Notes: generated by a model not told the origin, from the sequence alone. DNA of 64,000 bases from Syntrophobacterales bacterium (GCA_019429105.1 JAHYJE010000002.1:62001-126000); one strand, 5' to 3'; counted from the stretch's first letter, positions 47,300-58,893 are shown. Program-made: numbers and translations.

Positions 47300-48151
47300 T
47301 TATCCAAGACTCCCCTGAAGCGAGCGAACGCAAAACATCAGCCATCCGTTTTGCGCAGCGGAGCTTCTTATAACCCTCTGCGCTGACGCCTCGTCGGCAA
47401 AAACGCCAAACATCGTTGGCCCACTGCCGGTCATGGCCGCCCCCAGGGCGCCGTTCTTCAGTAAAAAGGCCTTGATCTCCGCCAAAGCAGGATGAAGCGC
47501 CAGCGTAACCCGTTCGAGGTCGTTTACAAGACCCGATGCCGCCTCTTTTACTGAGGAAAAACGCGGAATACTATATTTAATTATTTTTTTTGTCAATCCC
47601 AAATTAAGACCCTGGTAAATTTCCCTTGTCGAAACCGGGAACCCGGGGTTGATCAGAACAATCCAGAATAAAGGCAGGCCTGGCGCCTCCGTCAGCATCT
47701 CCCCCTTGCCGGAGGCCCAGGCTGTTTTCCCGAAAATAAAAAAAGGAACGTCCGCCCCCAGAGATTCCCCCAGTCGCAGCAGTTCCTCCGTTGAAAGCGG
47801 CGAGTCGTGCAGTTCGTTCATGGTAACGAGAGTGGTCGCTGCATCCGAACTGCCGCCCCCCAGCCCGGCCCCAACAGGAATGTGCTTTTGCAAGGTTATT
47901 TCGATCCCCGGCTTGAGCCCTGTCCTGTCATAAAATCCCGCGGCTGCCCGGAAAACAAGATTGTTTTCATCCTCGGGCAAAATGCTGCCCGGGCATTTGA
48001 CCATTATTCCGGAAGCTCTCTGAACGAAGGTCAGTTCATCGTAGAGGCTGATCAACTGCATCAGGGAGATGATGTCATGGTAGCCGTCGCTGCGCTTTCC
48101 GACCACCCTCAGACAGAGGTTTATCTTTGCCGGCGCCTTTTTTGAGGTCAC
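47300..48151 (-). CDS. ispE: 4-diphosphocytidyl-2-C-methyl-D-erythritol kinase
   Basis: 283-residue GHMP kinase of the non-mevalonate isoprenoid pathway. The N-terminal APAKINLCL, the ATP loop VGAGLGGGSSDAA and the C-terminal MTGSGPTMFG are typical. It overlaps the DUF1844 gene by 4 nt and lies next to tRNA-Gln and prs, a common arrangement. Its product feeds the polyprenyl chain used by MqnP. Confidence 0.95.
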   Translation of the reverse strand: MTSKKAPAKINLCLRVVGKRSDGYHDIISLMQLISLYDELTFVQRASGIMVKCPGSILPEDENNLVFRAAAGFYDRTGLKPGIEITLQKHIPVGAGLGGGSSDAATTLVTMNELHDSPLSTEELLRLGESLGADVPFFIFGKTAWASGKGEMLTEAPGLPLFWIVLINPGFPVSTREIYQGLNLGLTKKIIKYSIPRFSSVKEAASGLVNDLERVTLALHPALAEIKAFLLKNGALGAAMTGSGPTMFGVFADEASAQRVIRSSAAQNGWLMFCVRSLQGSLG

Positions 48152-48582
48152 TTGCCTTCGGCTTCCTTCACATAGCGCATTCTCAATTCGTACAGGACAT
48201 CCTCCAGCATCTTTTTTTCGGCCTGTTCGAGGTTGCCCTCCGTCTTTTCCTTGAGCATGCTGAGGATATCGATAGTCTGCTTGGCTGCGATGAGATTCCG
48301 GGCAGGCTTTTTTGTCGCCGGATCGGGAAAATCGCCGAAGTGATAAAAGGCCGTCGTGGCAAGCGAGTAGATGAAGCCGGCGAAATTCATTTCGGGAAGC
48401 GGGCCGTAATCTTCTTCCTTACCCTCATCCTGAACAGGTGAAGAGGGGATTTCCTCTTTGCCGAGGCTTTCGTCGGCCTGCTCGTCGGCCTTTTTTTCTG
48501 CCTCGGCCCGCACTCCCCCCGCTTCGTCAAACAGACGGCGGTCCTTTATAACAAACCCCTTGTCATTTTTTCCCTCTTCCAT
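48148..48582 (-). CDS. DUF1844 family protein
   Basis: 144 residues. The N-terminal half is very acidic and poorly ordered; the core from about residue 62 (MNFAGFIYSLATTAFYHFG, then NLIAAKQTIDILSMLKEKTE) is the DUF1844 pattern. Function unknown. It precedes ispE with a 4-nt overlap, so it is co-translated. Confidence 0.8.
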   Translation of the reverse strand: MEEGKNDKGFVIKDRRLFDEAGGVRAEAEKKADEQADESLGKEEIPSSPVQDEGKEEDYGPLPEMNFAGFIYSLATTAFYHFGDFPDPATKKPARNLIAAKQTIDILSMLKEKTEGNLEQAEKKMLEDVLYELRMRYVKEAEGK

Positions 48583-48634
48583 GGAGCCTCCTCAATATTT
48601 GTTTGCACTCTGACTTTTGCCTTTTAACTTTTAA

Positions 48635-49492
48635 CTATTGTTCCCCCAACGTCCGCATTTTGCGAAGCCGGGCAATTCTCTCCTCGATCGGCGGATGGGT
48701 GCTGAATAGATTCATCAGCGACTTGCCGGTCAGTGGATTGACGATAAACATGTGGGCGGTCGAGGGGGTTGCCGTAAGCGGAATCGCCTGCGCGGCGCCG
48801 GCAAGCTTGCCGAGCGCGCTGGCCAGGCTGTAAGGTTTGCCGGAGATCTTTGCCCCCCCCTCATCGGCAAGATACTCCCTTGACCGGGAGATCGCCATCT
48901 GGATCAGCGAGGCGGCAAGCGGGGCAAGGATCGCCATCAGGATCAGGCCGACGATGTTGCTTCCCCCCTCATCGTCGTCGCTCCGGCCGCCTCCGAAAAG
49001 TGCTGCCCATTGCGCCATGTGCGCCAGCATGACGATTGCCCCGGCCATTGTCGCCGCAATCGAGCCGATGAGGATGTCCTTGTTTTTGATATGGGTCAGT
49101 TCGTGGGCCAAAACCCCCTCCAGCTCATCCGTTTTCAGCGCCCGGAGGAGCCCCTCGGTAACGGCCACAACCGCGTAGTGTTCATTTCTCCCCGTCGCAA
49201 AGGCGTTCGGGGTTTCCTCGGGGACGATATAGACCCGCGGCATCGGCAACTGTGCCCGGAGGGCGAGGTTTCGGACCAGATTGTACAGTTCGGGGGCCTC
49301 CCGTTCCGTTGCCTCGCGGGCGTGGTACATCCGCAAAACGATCTTGTCCGAAAACCAGTAGCTTCCGAAGTTCATCACGGTGGCGAAAATAAACGCAATA
49401 AAAACACCCTGCTGCCCCCCGAACAGGCCGCCTGCCAGCATCAAAAGCCCGGTCAGCAGGCCGAGGAGCAATCCCGTTTTAAGCGTATTCAT
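48635..49492 (-). CDS. htpX: HtpX-like membrane zinc metalloprotease
   Basis: 285 residues. Two N-terminal membrane helices, a conserved [11 protein letters not shown] segment, the zinc motif HELTH and a second membrane pair (about 145-195). HtpX degrades misfolded inner-membrane proteins. The catalytic Glu of HELTH is present. It follows clpB by 60 nt on the same strand, so two stress proteins sit together. Confidence 0.94.
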   Translation of the reverse strand: MNTLKTGLLLGLLTGLLMLAGGLFGGQQGVFIAFIFATVMNFGSYWFSDKIVLRMYHAREATEREAPELYNLVRNLALRAQLPMPRVYIVPEETPNAFATGRNEHYAVVAVTEGLLRALKTDELEGVLAHELTHIKNKDILIGSIAATMAGAIVMLAHMAQWAALFGGGRSDDDEGGSNIVGLILMAILAPLAASLIQMAISRSREYLADEGGAKISGKPYSLASALGKLAGAAQAIPLTATPSTAHMFIVNPLTGKSLMNLFSTHPPIEERIARLRKMRTLGEQ

Positions 49493-49552
49493 CTTTTCTT
49501 CTCCTTTAGGCGGTTACATACAACATGCCGAATAGTTGTTATTGCCGCATGT

Positions 49553-52138
<2,586 letters not shown>

Positions 52139-52182
52139 AGAGAATTTCCTCCTTATTTTATAACAATTACAACTGTGGCGGT

Positions 52183-52211
52183 AAGTTAAACATGGACAAA
52201 AAGGATGTCAA
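52183..52211 (-). promoter_or_regulatory. Promoter of clpB
   Basis: On the minus strand, TTGACA (52206-52211), 17-bp spacer, TAACTT (52183-52188). No good sigma32 -10 (CCCCAT) was seen at this spacing. Confidence 0.55.
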
Positions 52212-52247
52212 GAATGGCCGGCAGATAACTGTTAAAGACGGAAAAGG

Positions 52248-52276
52248 TTGACGACCGGAAGCCATCCCTGTATAAA
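52248..52276 (+). promoter_or_regulatory. Promoter of hgcAB
   Basis: TTGACG (52248-52253), 17-bp spacer, TATAAA (52271-52276), about 87 nt before the hgcA ATG and back to back with the clpB promoter. Confidence 0.6.
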
Positions 52277-52362
52277 GCCGCCATGTTCATTTACTGAAAA
52301 TCAGACTGCCCTGCTGTCGTTGTTTTTATTGATTGTCGGTTGCCGGGACGAGAGGAAGTGTA

Positions 52363-53529
52363 ATGAATCAAACAAATCAGCCTTCTTGCTGCCAAAGCGA
52401 AAAGACCGTCTTTTTGCCGTCATTTTCCGTGTCCGCCTGCTGTGCGGGTGAAGTCGGCGAGAAGTCGCCGCTCCTTCCGCGTCTTGACCAGGATTTTGTG
52501 ACCGGGACCTTGGCAACGCCAGTAGGCTTGCTGCCCAGGGTATCGGCACAATTGCAGGGGCGGGATTATTGGGGGGCGATCAAGGCCCGCTGGGGGATCG
52601 GCCGGATGGATTACACCGTTGATCCGGGTCTTTACGCGCTGGGAAATCCGGATCGGGAGTCGCCGGTCCTGGTGAGCGCCAATTACAAGCTGAGTTTTGA
52701 CGCACTGAGGTGTGCTTTGCCCGGCCGTGACCTCTGGCTGCTTGTGCTCGATACGAAGGGAATCAACGTCTGGTGCGCTGCCGGCAAGGGAACCTTCGGT
52801 ACGGAGGAGCTGGTCGGCCGGATTGAAGCGAGCGGACTGAAGGAGGTCGTCAGCCACCGGTCGCTGATTCTCCCGCAATTGGGAGCGTCGGGGGTGGCCG
52901 CCCATACGGTCAAAAAACTCTCCGGATTTGGCGTTCGCTTCGGCCCGATCAGGGCCGAGGACCTGCCTGAATATATGGATGCCGGGTTCAAGGCCACCAG
53001 CAAAATGCGTCTCAAGACCTTCCCGCTTCGGGAAAGGACTGTCCTGATACCGGTCGAGCTGGTCGAAGCCCTAAAACCGGCCTTGATCATTGCGCCCCTC
53101 CTTTTCCTTTTCGGCGGCATCGGCGGCCCCGCCGGTTTCTGGGAAAAAGCCCTCGCTGAAGGCGCCTTTGCAGTTCTGGCGTTTCTGAGTGCGATTATGG
53201 CGGGGGCGGTAATCCATCCCCTGCTATTGCCGTATCTCCCCGGACGGGCATTTTCGACGAAGGGATTGGCGCTGGGAGCGGTCGTGGCGCTTATGATGCT
53301 TTTTGGCCACGGATACGATCCCTCGCTGTGGGCGGGGCGGCTGGGCATTCTGGCGTGGCTGCTGCTCATCCCGGCAGTCACGGCCTATCTGGCGATGAAT
53401 TTTACCGGGGCATCCACGTTTACCTCCCCGTCCGGGGTGAACCGGGAGATGCGGTGGGCGCTTCCGGTGGAGATCGGGATGGGACTAACCGGTCTGATCC
53501 TGTGGATTGCGTCAATTTTGACTGCATAG
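52363..53529 (+). CDS. hgcA: Mercury methylation corrinoid protein HgcA
   Basis: 388 residues from ATG 52363 (AGAGGAAG upstream). The corrinoid-binding domain (about 35-225) contains the diagnostic cap-helix motif NVWCAAGKGTFGT at 135-147; Cys138 is the residue proposed to ligate cobalt. About five membrane helices follow from residue ~232 (LKPALIIAPLLFLFGGIGG onward). HgcA transfers a methyl group to Hg(II). Related acetyl-CoA synthase corrinoid proteins lack the membrane part and this motif. hgcB follows after 10 nt. Confidence 0.95.
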   Translation: MNQTNQPSCCQSEKTVFLPSFSVSACCAGEVGEKSPLLPRLDQDFVTGTLATPVGLLPRVSAQLQGRDYWGAIKARWGIGRMDYTVDPGLYALGNPDRESPVLVSANYKLSFDALRCALPGRDLWLLVLDTKGINVWCAAGKGTFGTEELVGRIEASGLKEVVSHRSLILPQLGASGVAAHTVKKLSGFGVRFGPIRAEDLPEYMDAGFKATSKMRLKTFPLRERTVLIPVELVEALKPALIIAPLLFLFGGIGGPAGFWEKALAEGAFAVLAFLSAIMAGAVIHPLLLPYLPGRAFSTKGLALGAVVALMMLFGHGYDPSLWAGRLGILAWLLLIPAVTAYLAMNFTGASTFTSPSGVNREMRWALPVEIGMGLTGLILWIASILTA

Positions 53530-53539
53530 GAGTTTTACG

Positions 53540-53866
53540 ATGGGACAACTGATTTATCTGCGGAATGTGGTTACCTTGAAACTGGATCAGGGAAAATGTA
53601 CCGGCTGCGGAACATGCCTGGAGGTATGCCCGCACGCGGTGTTTGCAATGAACGGCCGCCATGTCGAAATCCGGAACCGGGATGCGTGCATGGAGTGCGG
53701 CGCCTGCAGCCGGAATTGCCCTGCCGAAGCGATTTTTGTGCAGGCCGGCGTCGGCTGCGCGGCGGCCGTGATCAACGATATGCTGGGTCGCACCGGTTCG
53801 GCGTGTTGCTGCACCGCCAACTCGGAAGCCGCCTCTTCCGGAAAAAAGGGAGCGGCTTGCTGTTGA
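53540..53866 (+). CDS. hgcB: Mercury methylation ferredoxin HgcB
   Basis: 108 residues with two [4Fe-4S] motifs, CTGCGTCLEVCP and CMECGACSRNCP, then the HgcB-specific Cys in GVGCAAAVI and a Cys pair at the very C-terminus (AACC) plus an extra CCC cluster at residues ~88-90. HgcB supplies electrons to reduce the HgcA corrinoid and may bind Hg(II) through the C-terminal Cys. Partner of hgcA, same operon. Confidence 0.95.
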   Translation: MGQLIYLRNVVTLKLDQGKCTGCGTCLEVCPHAVFAMNGRHVEIRNRDACMECGACSRNCPAEAIFVQAGVGCAAAVINDMLGRTGSACCCTANSEAASSGKKGAACC

Positions 53867-53954
53867 GGGCCTTTCCCAAAAAGGAAGTTCGGTTGCCACG
53901 GGCGGTCATTTTAATGTAAACGATTTTTCCCAGCGCACAGCAAGGAGGTGGAAG

Positions 53955-54830
53955 ATGGTGGAAACGGGCGGCAGCGCGAAAAATCCGGCGGCGTGGATCA
54001 GGGAGCGCATCCTCGACTACATGGCCTCCGCCGAGAACAGCCTTCATTTCGAAGACGTCCTTGAGCCGGCGTGGGCGGCGCCGCTTGTCGGTTTTTCCCG
54101 CGGCGACGATCCGCTTTATCAACAGTTCAAAGATGATATAGGTTCTTTCTACTGGACGCCGCAGGAGATTTTTGACGCGACGTTTCCCGGGCGGCAGGTT
54201 GCCGCCGCTGAATTGACTGTGATCAGTTGGATCCTGCCGCAGACGGAAAAGACCCGGCGCGATAACAGCCGGGAAAAGGCCGTTTCGGCGGAGCGCTGGG
54301 CAAGGTCCCGCAAGTATGGGGAAGATTTCAACGTCAAGCTGCGCGACCATCTGGCAGGGAGGCTTCAGGAGGCCGGCTGCGAGGCTGTGGCGCCTGTGAA
54401 CGCGCCCGCCTGGAAGCGGGAAGATTCGGCCCGGTACGGTTTCGCCTCTTCCTGGTCGGAGCGGCATGCGGCCTTCGTCGCGGGCCTGGGCACCTTCGGG
54501 CTCTCGGACGGCCTGATCACCCCCCGGGGCAAGGCGATGCGCTGCGGCTCCGTCGTCGCCCGGATTGCCGTCCCCCCGTCGGCGCGGCCCTACACCGACC
54601 ACCATGCCTACTGCCTCTTCTACAGCGATGGGAGCTGTGGTAAATGCATCGAGCGCTGCCCGGCGCATGCCATCACGCGGGAGGGGCACGACAAGGAAAA
54701 ATGTGCTGCCTATGTTCACGATGTATCGTCAAAATCGATTCAGGAACGGTTTGGTTTTGAAACGTCGGGCTGCGGTCTCTGCCAGGTTGGCGTTCCCTGC
54801 GAGGCGAAGATCCCCCTCCCCGCAAAATAA
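53955..54830 (+). CDS. QueG-like iron-sulfur protein
   Basis: 291 residues. The C-terminal half has the ferredoxin-like run CGKCIERCPAHAI and a second Cys group in SGCGLCQVGVPCE, as in epoxyqueuosine reductase relatives (COG1600 type). The preceding GLGTFGLSDGLITPRGKAMR stretch also fits. True QueG is usually longer with a C-terminal HEAT region and corrinoid site; this shorter form is better called a QueG-like reductase of unknown substrate. It follows hgcB by 88 nt with its own AGGAGG. Confidence 0.75.
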   Translation: MVETGGSAKNPAAWIRERILDYMASAENSLHFEDVLEPAWAAPLVGFSRGDDPLYQQFKDDIGSFYWTPQEIFDATFPGRQVAAAELTVISWILPQTEKTRRDNSREKAVSAERWARSRKYGEDFNVKLRDHLAGRLQEAGCEAVAPVNAPAWKREDSARYGFASSWSERHAAFVAGLGTFGLSDGLITPRGKAMRCGSVVARIAVPPSARPYTDHHAYCLFYSDGSCGKCIERCPAHAITREGHDKEKCAAYVHDVSSKSIQERFGFETSGCGLCQVGVPCEAKIPLPAK

Positions 54831-54957
54831 AGGGGACGGTTCTATTGTGCTGCCGGGCAAGGTCGTGTCTTTCTGACCTTCCCGTTTCTCGATCCCGGTC
54901 CAATGACGGCGTGTTTGCCGGTCCGGGCCTCGGTCCGCTCCGAATCCTCTGCCGGCT

Positions 54958-55305
54958 TTACTTTACAATCTTGCGCTTCATTGTCCTGGCCGCGTCTTTA
55001 AGCGCTCCGAGATTCACGACATCCTTGTAGTGGATTTTTTCGAGGGTTTCCTTCGCTATTTGAGATCTTCTGCCGCTTCGACAATAGACGTAAATGCGAC
55101 TGGACTTGTCTTTGGCAACGGCCCCCACCTTCTCCCCGATCGATTCGTAAGGAATCAGGATGGCGCCCTCGAGATGGCCTTCGTTCCATTCGGCTTCGGT
55201 TCGAACATCGATGATCAGCGGTTTTACGCCGTCAGCGCCGAAAGATGGCAATGCCATCCCCCAAACCATTACCACCGCTCCCAAAAAGAAAAAAAACTTT
55301 TTCAT
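54958..55305 (-). CDS. Exported single-domain rhodanese
   Basis: 115 residues from ATG 55305. A signal peptide (KKFFFFLGAVVMVWGMALP, cleavage after FGA) precedes a rhodanese domain whose active-site loop is CRSGRRS. It probably handles sulfane sulfur in the periplasm. The frame extends upstream to 55389 without similarity. It stands alone between convergent hgcAB-side genes and the thiolases. Confidence 0.85.
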   Translation of the reverse strand: MKKFFFFLGAVVMVWGMALPSFGADGVKPLIIDVRTEAEWNEGHLEGAILIPYESIGEKVGAVAKDKSSRIYVYCRSGRRSQIAKETLEKIHYKDVVNLGALKDAARTMKRKIVK

Positions 55306-55371
55306 CTTTCCTCCCGATAACTTTCTGCCGGGATACCCCGGACCTGCCTGTAAATTTTTAATCATCTGAGG

Positions 55372-55537
55372 CAATTGCAAAACTCTCACATTCTGTCATT
55401 CCCGCAATGATTTTAAGCGGGAAAACGAAGTTTAATTTTCATAATCTGGTTCTAACTGCTTGAAAAACCGTATTCCCGATAGAAGCATTGTGTACATTAA
55501 GCTCCGCTTTCGGGAATGACAAATAGTTTTGCAATTG
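55372..55537. repeat. Nested inverted-repeat (MITE-like) element
   Basis: Outer 13-bp perfect inverted repeats CAATTGCAAAACT (55372-55384) and AGTTTTGCAATTG (55525-55537) enclose an 11-bp perfect pair TGTCATTCCCG (55394-55404) and CGGGAATGACA (55511-55521). Inside is a smaller CCCGC...GCGGG hairpin. No coding capacity. TGTCATTCCCG-type palindromic repeats are common in deltaproteobacterial intergenic DNA. Confidence 0.8.
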
Positions 55538-55553
55538 GCTCAAAAGACGGTTT

Positions 55554-56741
55554 TTATACGCTTTCAATAACGACGGAAAGCGACTGACCGCCCAGGGCGC
55601 CGACATTTATCAGCCCCCGCCGACCCCTTTGCCCCCTTAATCTGCTGATCAGGCGAACGGCCATAACACCCCCGGTCGCCGCCCCGGGACAACCAAAGGA
55701 AAGGCTGCTTCCGTCCACGTTGATCCTGCCCGAAACCGCTTCGCCCAGCGTATTTTCCACGGCAAGGGCGTATGCGGCAGACGGAGAATGAATATCAAAG
55801 AAATCAATATCTTCCATGCATATATTGCACATGGCAAGCGCCTTGTTTATCGAACGAACAGTCGTCTTCTCCAGCAGGAGGGGACTGCCCGCCGCGATCC
55901 CGAACCCGGCCATTCTCGCCAAGGGCTTGCATCCCAGTTTCTCTGCCCTGTCCGCCGACAGCATGACCAGCGACGCCGCTGCATCAGCCCAAGGCGCCAG
56001 ACTCGCCCTCGTCGCAGAGCCGCTCTCTCTTACGGGCGGCAGCCCTGACAACTCCTCAAGGGTGGCACTCTCCGGAGGATCATCAGCGGTTACAGAATCC
56101 TCTTTGCCCTTATGCTTTACCGTCGCCGACGCTATCTCTGGGGAAATTTCTCCGGCGGCAAGCGCCGCGAGGCGCTTCTGGCGATCCTGCAAAACATGCA
56201 TATCCAGATTTTTTCTGTCCAATCCCCAGCGCCTGGCAATTCCGTCGGCAAGGGCCGCCGCCGTCAGTTCCCCATATCTTTCCCGAGGCTGGGCGTTCGT
56301 CTCAACTTCTGTTTTCGGATTGTGAAAACAAAGCTCCCCCGGCCCTATCCGGTAGCGGGGGTGAAAAATGTAATGCTGCGCCATGCTGTAACTATCAACG
56401 CCACCCACGAGCACCCCGCTGTATTCATCCCCGACAAGCTTGTTGAACCCGCTGATCATTGTCTGCAGGGCGCCCGCGCAAAGGGTGTTCAGGGTGTAGC
56501 CCGCCGGCTCTTCACTCAGACCGGCCAGCGTCCAGGCGTGCCGGCCAACATTCGCCGGCAGGCTGCTCTGCAGGGACTGGCTGTAAATGCACATGTCCAA
56601 GGCGCCAAAATCCAACCTCGCCTCGTCCACCACGGCCTTCATCGTCAGCGCCGCCAAATCCTGAACCCGGACAGTCTTCAGGGAACCAAGATATTTTCCG
56701 ATCGGGCTTCTTTGCGCACTTACAAAAAATACCTCTTTCAA
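55554..56741 (-). CDS. Thiolase-fold protein lacking most catalytic residues
   Basis: 395 residues, normal thiolase length and fold. The nucleophile C88 in NTLCAGALQ is kept. The other active-site positions are changed: the NEAFA loop is HSPSAAY, the GHP histidine is Cys (FGCPGAATGG), and the second catalytic Cys before GGG is Gly (NVGALGGQS). It may be a partner subunit of the next thiolase, or catalyse a different acyl transfer. ATGA overlap couples it to the upstream thiolase. Last gene of the beta-oxidation block. Confidence 0.85.
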   Translation of the reverse strand: MKEVFFVSAQRSPIGKYLGSLKTVRVQDLAALTMKAVVDEARLDFGALDMCIYSQSLQSSLPANVGRHAWTLAGLSEEPAGYTLNTLCAGALQTMISGFNKLVGDEYSGVLVGGVDSYSMAQHYIFHPRYRIGPGELCFHNPKTEVETNAQPRERYGELTAAALADGIARRWGLDRKNLDMHVLQDRQKRLAALAAGEISPEIASATVKHKGKEDSVTADDPPESATLEELSGLPPVRESGSATRASLAPWADAAASLVMLSADRAEKLGCKPLARMAGFGIAAGSPLLLEKTTVRSINKALAMCNICMEDIDFFDIHSPSAAYALAVENTLGEAVSGRINVDGSSLSFGCPGAATGGVMAVRLISRLRGQRGRRGLINVGALGGQSLSVVIESV

Positions 56742-57988
56742 GAGACCTCTCCTTCCCGCCTTTTTTGACGCTCGATAATCAGCGCTCCGCCGATCCCTCC
56801 CGCGCAGCAGAGGGTGGCGAGCCCGTAACGGCCCCCGGTTCTTTCAAGACCGTAAAGTAATTTTGTGGTGATTATGCAGCCGCTGGCGCCCAGCGGATGA
56901 CCCAGGGCGATCGCGCCGCCCCAGAGGTTCACCTTTTCATCAAACCACTCATCATTTACCCCGTACATATTTTTCCATTCCCGCATTACGGCGAGGCTCT
57001 GACCGGCAAACGCCTCGTTGAGCTCCACTATATCCAGATCGGCAAATTTAAGCCCCGCCTTCTTCAGGGCAATCGCCGTCGCCGGCACGGGGCCCCTGCC
57101 CATAAGGCGCGGATCAACCCCGGCAACCCCGCAGGCGATTACCCGCGCCCTTGGCGTCACGCCGAGTTCCCTGGCCTTTTTAGCTGACATTATAATGGCA
57201 ACCGCCGCCCCGTCGTTTCTTCCCGAGGAGCTTCCCGCCGTCACCGTACCGTCTTTTTTGAAAACAGGCTTGAGCTTTGCCAAACCTTCCAAGGTCGTTT
57301 CCCGGCGCGGGAATTCGTCAGCAGCAAAGACGCCATCGCTTCCGTCCGACTTTTTATACCTTACCGGGACGATTTCGGCTCTGAAGTCCCCCCGGTCTAT
57401 CGCCGCAACCGCCAGTCTCTGGCTGCGCAAGGAGAAATTATCCTGCTCTTCACGGGATATATTGTGGAGTTCCACAAGATTCTCCGCCGTTATGCCCATC
57501 GGGATATGACCGTAACGTTCGACAGGGGCCGCCCCCGGACCGCCGGTCGCAATGGAATCAAGCAGTTTTACATCTCCGTTGCCAAAGGCCTGATTGGCCG
57601 TGTCGGAGAGAAAAAACTCCCCCCCGCTCATCCATTCCACGCCTCCGGCCAGGATAACATCGGCAAAACCATTTTTTATGAACTCGTACCCCTCCATGAT
57701 GGAAAGCATCCCCGAGGCACAGGCCATGGTGTCGGTAAAGGCCGGGGTTTCCTCGGGAAGTCCGATTGCAAAGACCAGATTGCGCGCCGTATTCGCGGCA
57801 ATCGTGCTTTGCTTTACATGCCCCATGATTACATAATCATAGGCCTCCGGTTTTATCCTTGCGGCATTTCGCTCCACTATTGCCCTTGCCGTCTGCCCCA
57901 GCAGGTCCATAAACGGGACATCTTTTATCGTCCCGCCGTGTCTGCCGATGGCGCTCCTGGCCATATCAACGATGACAACCTCATTCAT
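56738..57988 (-). CDS. Acetyl-CoA acyltransferase (thiolase)
   Basis: 416 residues with the complete catalytic set: nucleophile C90 in TMACASG, NEAFA, GHPLGASG and the Cys pair in LCCAGGIG. It cleaves 3-ketoacyl-CoA with CoA, or condenses two acetyl-CoA. Chain-length preference is not visible. Its stop overlaps the start of the degenerate thiolase by 4 nt, suggesting the two are made together. Confidence 0.93.
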   Translation of the reverse strand: MNEVVIVDMARSAIGRHGGTIKDVPFMDLLGQTARAIVERNAARIKPEAYDYVIMGHVKQSTIAANTARNLVFAIGLPEETPAFTDTMACASGMLSIMEGYEFIKNGFADVILAGGVEWMSGGEFFLSDTANQAFGNGDVKLLDSIATGGPGAAPVERYGHIPMGITAENLVELHNISREEQDNFSLRSQRLAVAAIDRGDFRAEIVPVRYKKSDGSDGVFAADEFPRRETTLEGLAKLKPVFKKDGTVTAGSSSGRNDGAAVAIIMSAKKARELGVTPRARVIACGVAGVDPRLMGRGPVPATAIALKKAGLKFADLDIVELNEAFAGQSLAVMREWKNMYGVNDEWFDEKVNLWGGAIALGHPLGASGCIITTKLLYGLERTGGRYGLATLCCAGGIGGALIIERQKRREGEVS

Positions 57989-58005
57989 TTACCAACCCTC
58001 AATCC

Positions 58006-58893
58006 TTAAAAATCCACATCCTTTCGCGGTTTTTTCTCACCTGATGTGTAATCGTACCAGCCCTTGCCGGTTTTTCTTCCCAGATCGCCGCTCCGAACGA
58101 GTTTTTCCAGGGTCAGGTTTGGCCTCCACTTGACATCCTTGTAACCATCGTGCAACGTCCTGGCAACCGCCAAACCGACATCAAGACCGACAAAATCGGC
58201 CAGTTCGAAGGGCCCCATTGGATGCCGGAGGGCGAGCTTCAGGGCCCGGTCGATATCCTCGATACTGGCAACCCCTTCCGTCATGCAGTTATAGGCCTCA
58301 TTGCGCAGGGCGCTGTTGATCCGGTTGACCAGAAATCCGGGAACGTCCTTTACCCGGACACCCTGTTTGCCCATCCGCTTGGCGATCCCCATGATCGTCT
58401 CCGCGGTTTCAGCAGATGTCTTCAGCCCGCTGATGATTTCCACAAGCTCCATAACCGGCACGGGACTGAAAAAATGCATGCCGATAAACCGGTCGGGGCG
58501 TTTTACCACTGCTGCCAGTTTGGTAATTGATATAGAGGAGGTGTTGGTCGCGAAAATTACCTCGGGCCGGCAAACAGCATCGAGCTTTTCAAAAATTCCT
58601 TTTTTGACGTCAAAATTCTCGAAGGCCGCCTCGATCGCCAGATCAGCCCCGGCGGCATCCTCCAGGCTGAAACTTCTCGCCACCCTCGCCAGCAGATTCT
58701 TTTTTCTGTCTTCATCAAGCTTTCCTTTGGAAACAAGTCGATCAAAATTTTCTGTAATCTTCGCCACTCCCCGCTCGGCAAGTTCCGGGGTCGTATCATT
58801 CATAACAACATCGAATCCCGCCTGCAGGGCAACCTGGGCGATCCCCGCCCCCATGAATCCCGACCCGACAACCATGATTTTTTTTATCTCCAC
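58006..58893 (-). CDS. 3-hydroxybutyryl-CoA dehydrogenase-like protein
   Basis: 295 residues from GTG 58893 (GGGGGG 6 nt upstream; TTG 58908 is an alternative). NAD loop VVGSGFMGAGIAQ, catalytic His in IGMHFFSPVPVMELVEI and the Asn/Glu region NRINSALRNEA are intact. It oxidises (S)-3-hydroxyacyl-CoA with NAD+. Of the four dehydrogenase modules in this cluster this is closest to the standard short-chain type. Confidence 0.9.
   Translation of the reverse strand: MEIKKIMVVGSGFMGAGIAQVALQAGFDVVMNDTTPELAERGVAKITENFDRLVSKGKLDEDRKKNLLARVARSFSLEDAAGADLAIEAAFENFDVKKGIFEKLDAVCRPEVIFATNTSSISITKLAAVVKRPDRFIGMHFFSPVPVMELVEIISGLKTSAETAETIMGIAKRMGKQGVRVKDVPGFLVNRINSALRNEAYNCMTEGVASIEDIDRALKLALRHPMGPFELADFVGLDVGLAVARTLHDGYKDVKWRPNLTLEKLVRSGDLGRKTGKGWYDYTSGEKKPRKDVDF

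Noticed and set aside
52363-53529. HgcA considered as a CO dehydrogenase/acetyl-CoA synthase corrinoid subunit
   Set aside because: The NVWCAAGK cap-helix motif, C-terminal membrane helices and adjacent HgcB are specific to HgcA, and no other acetyl-CoA synthase genes are present.
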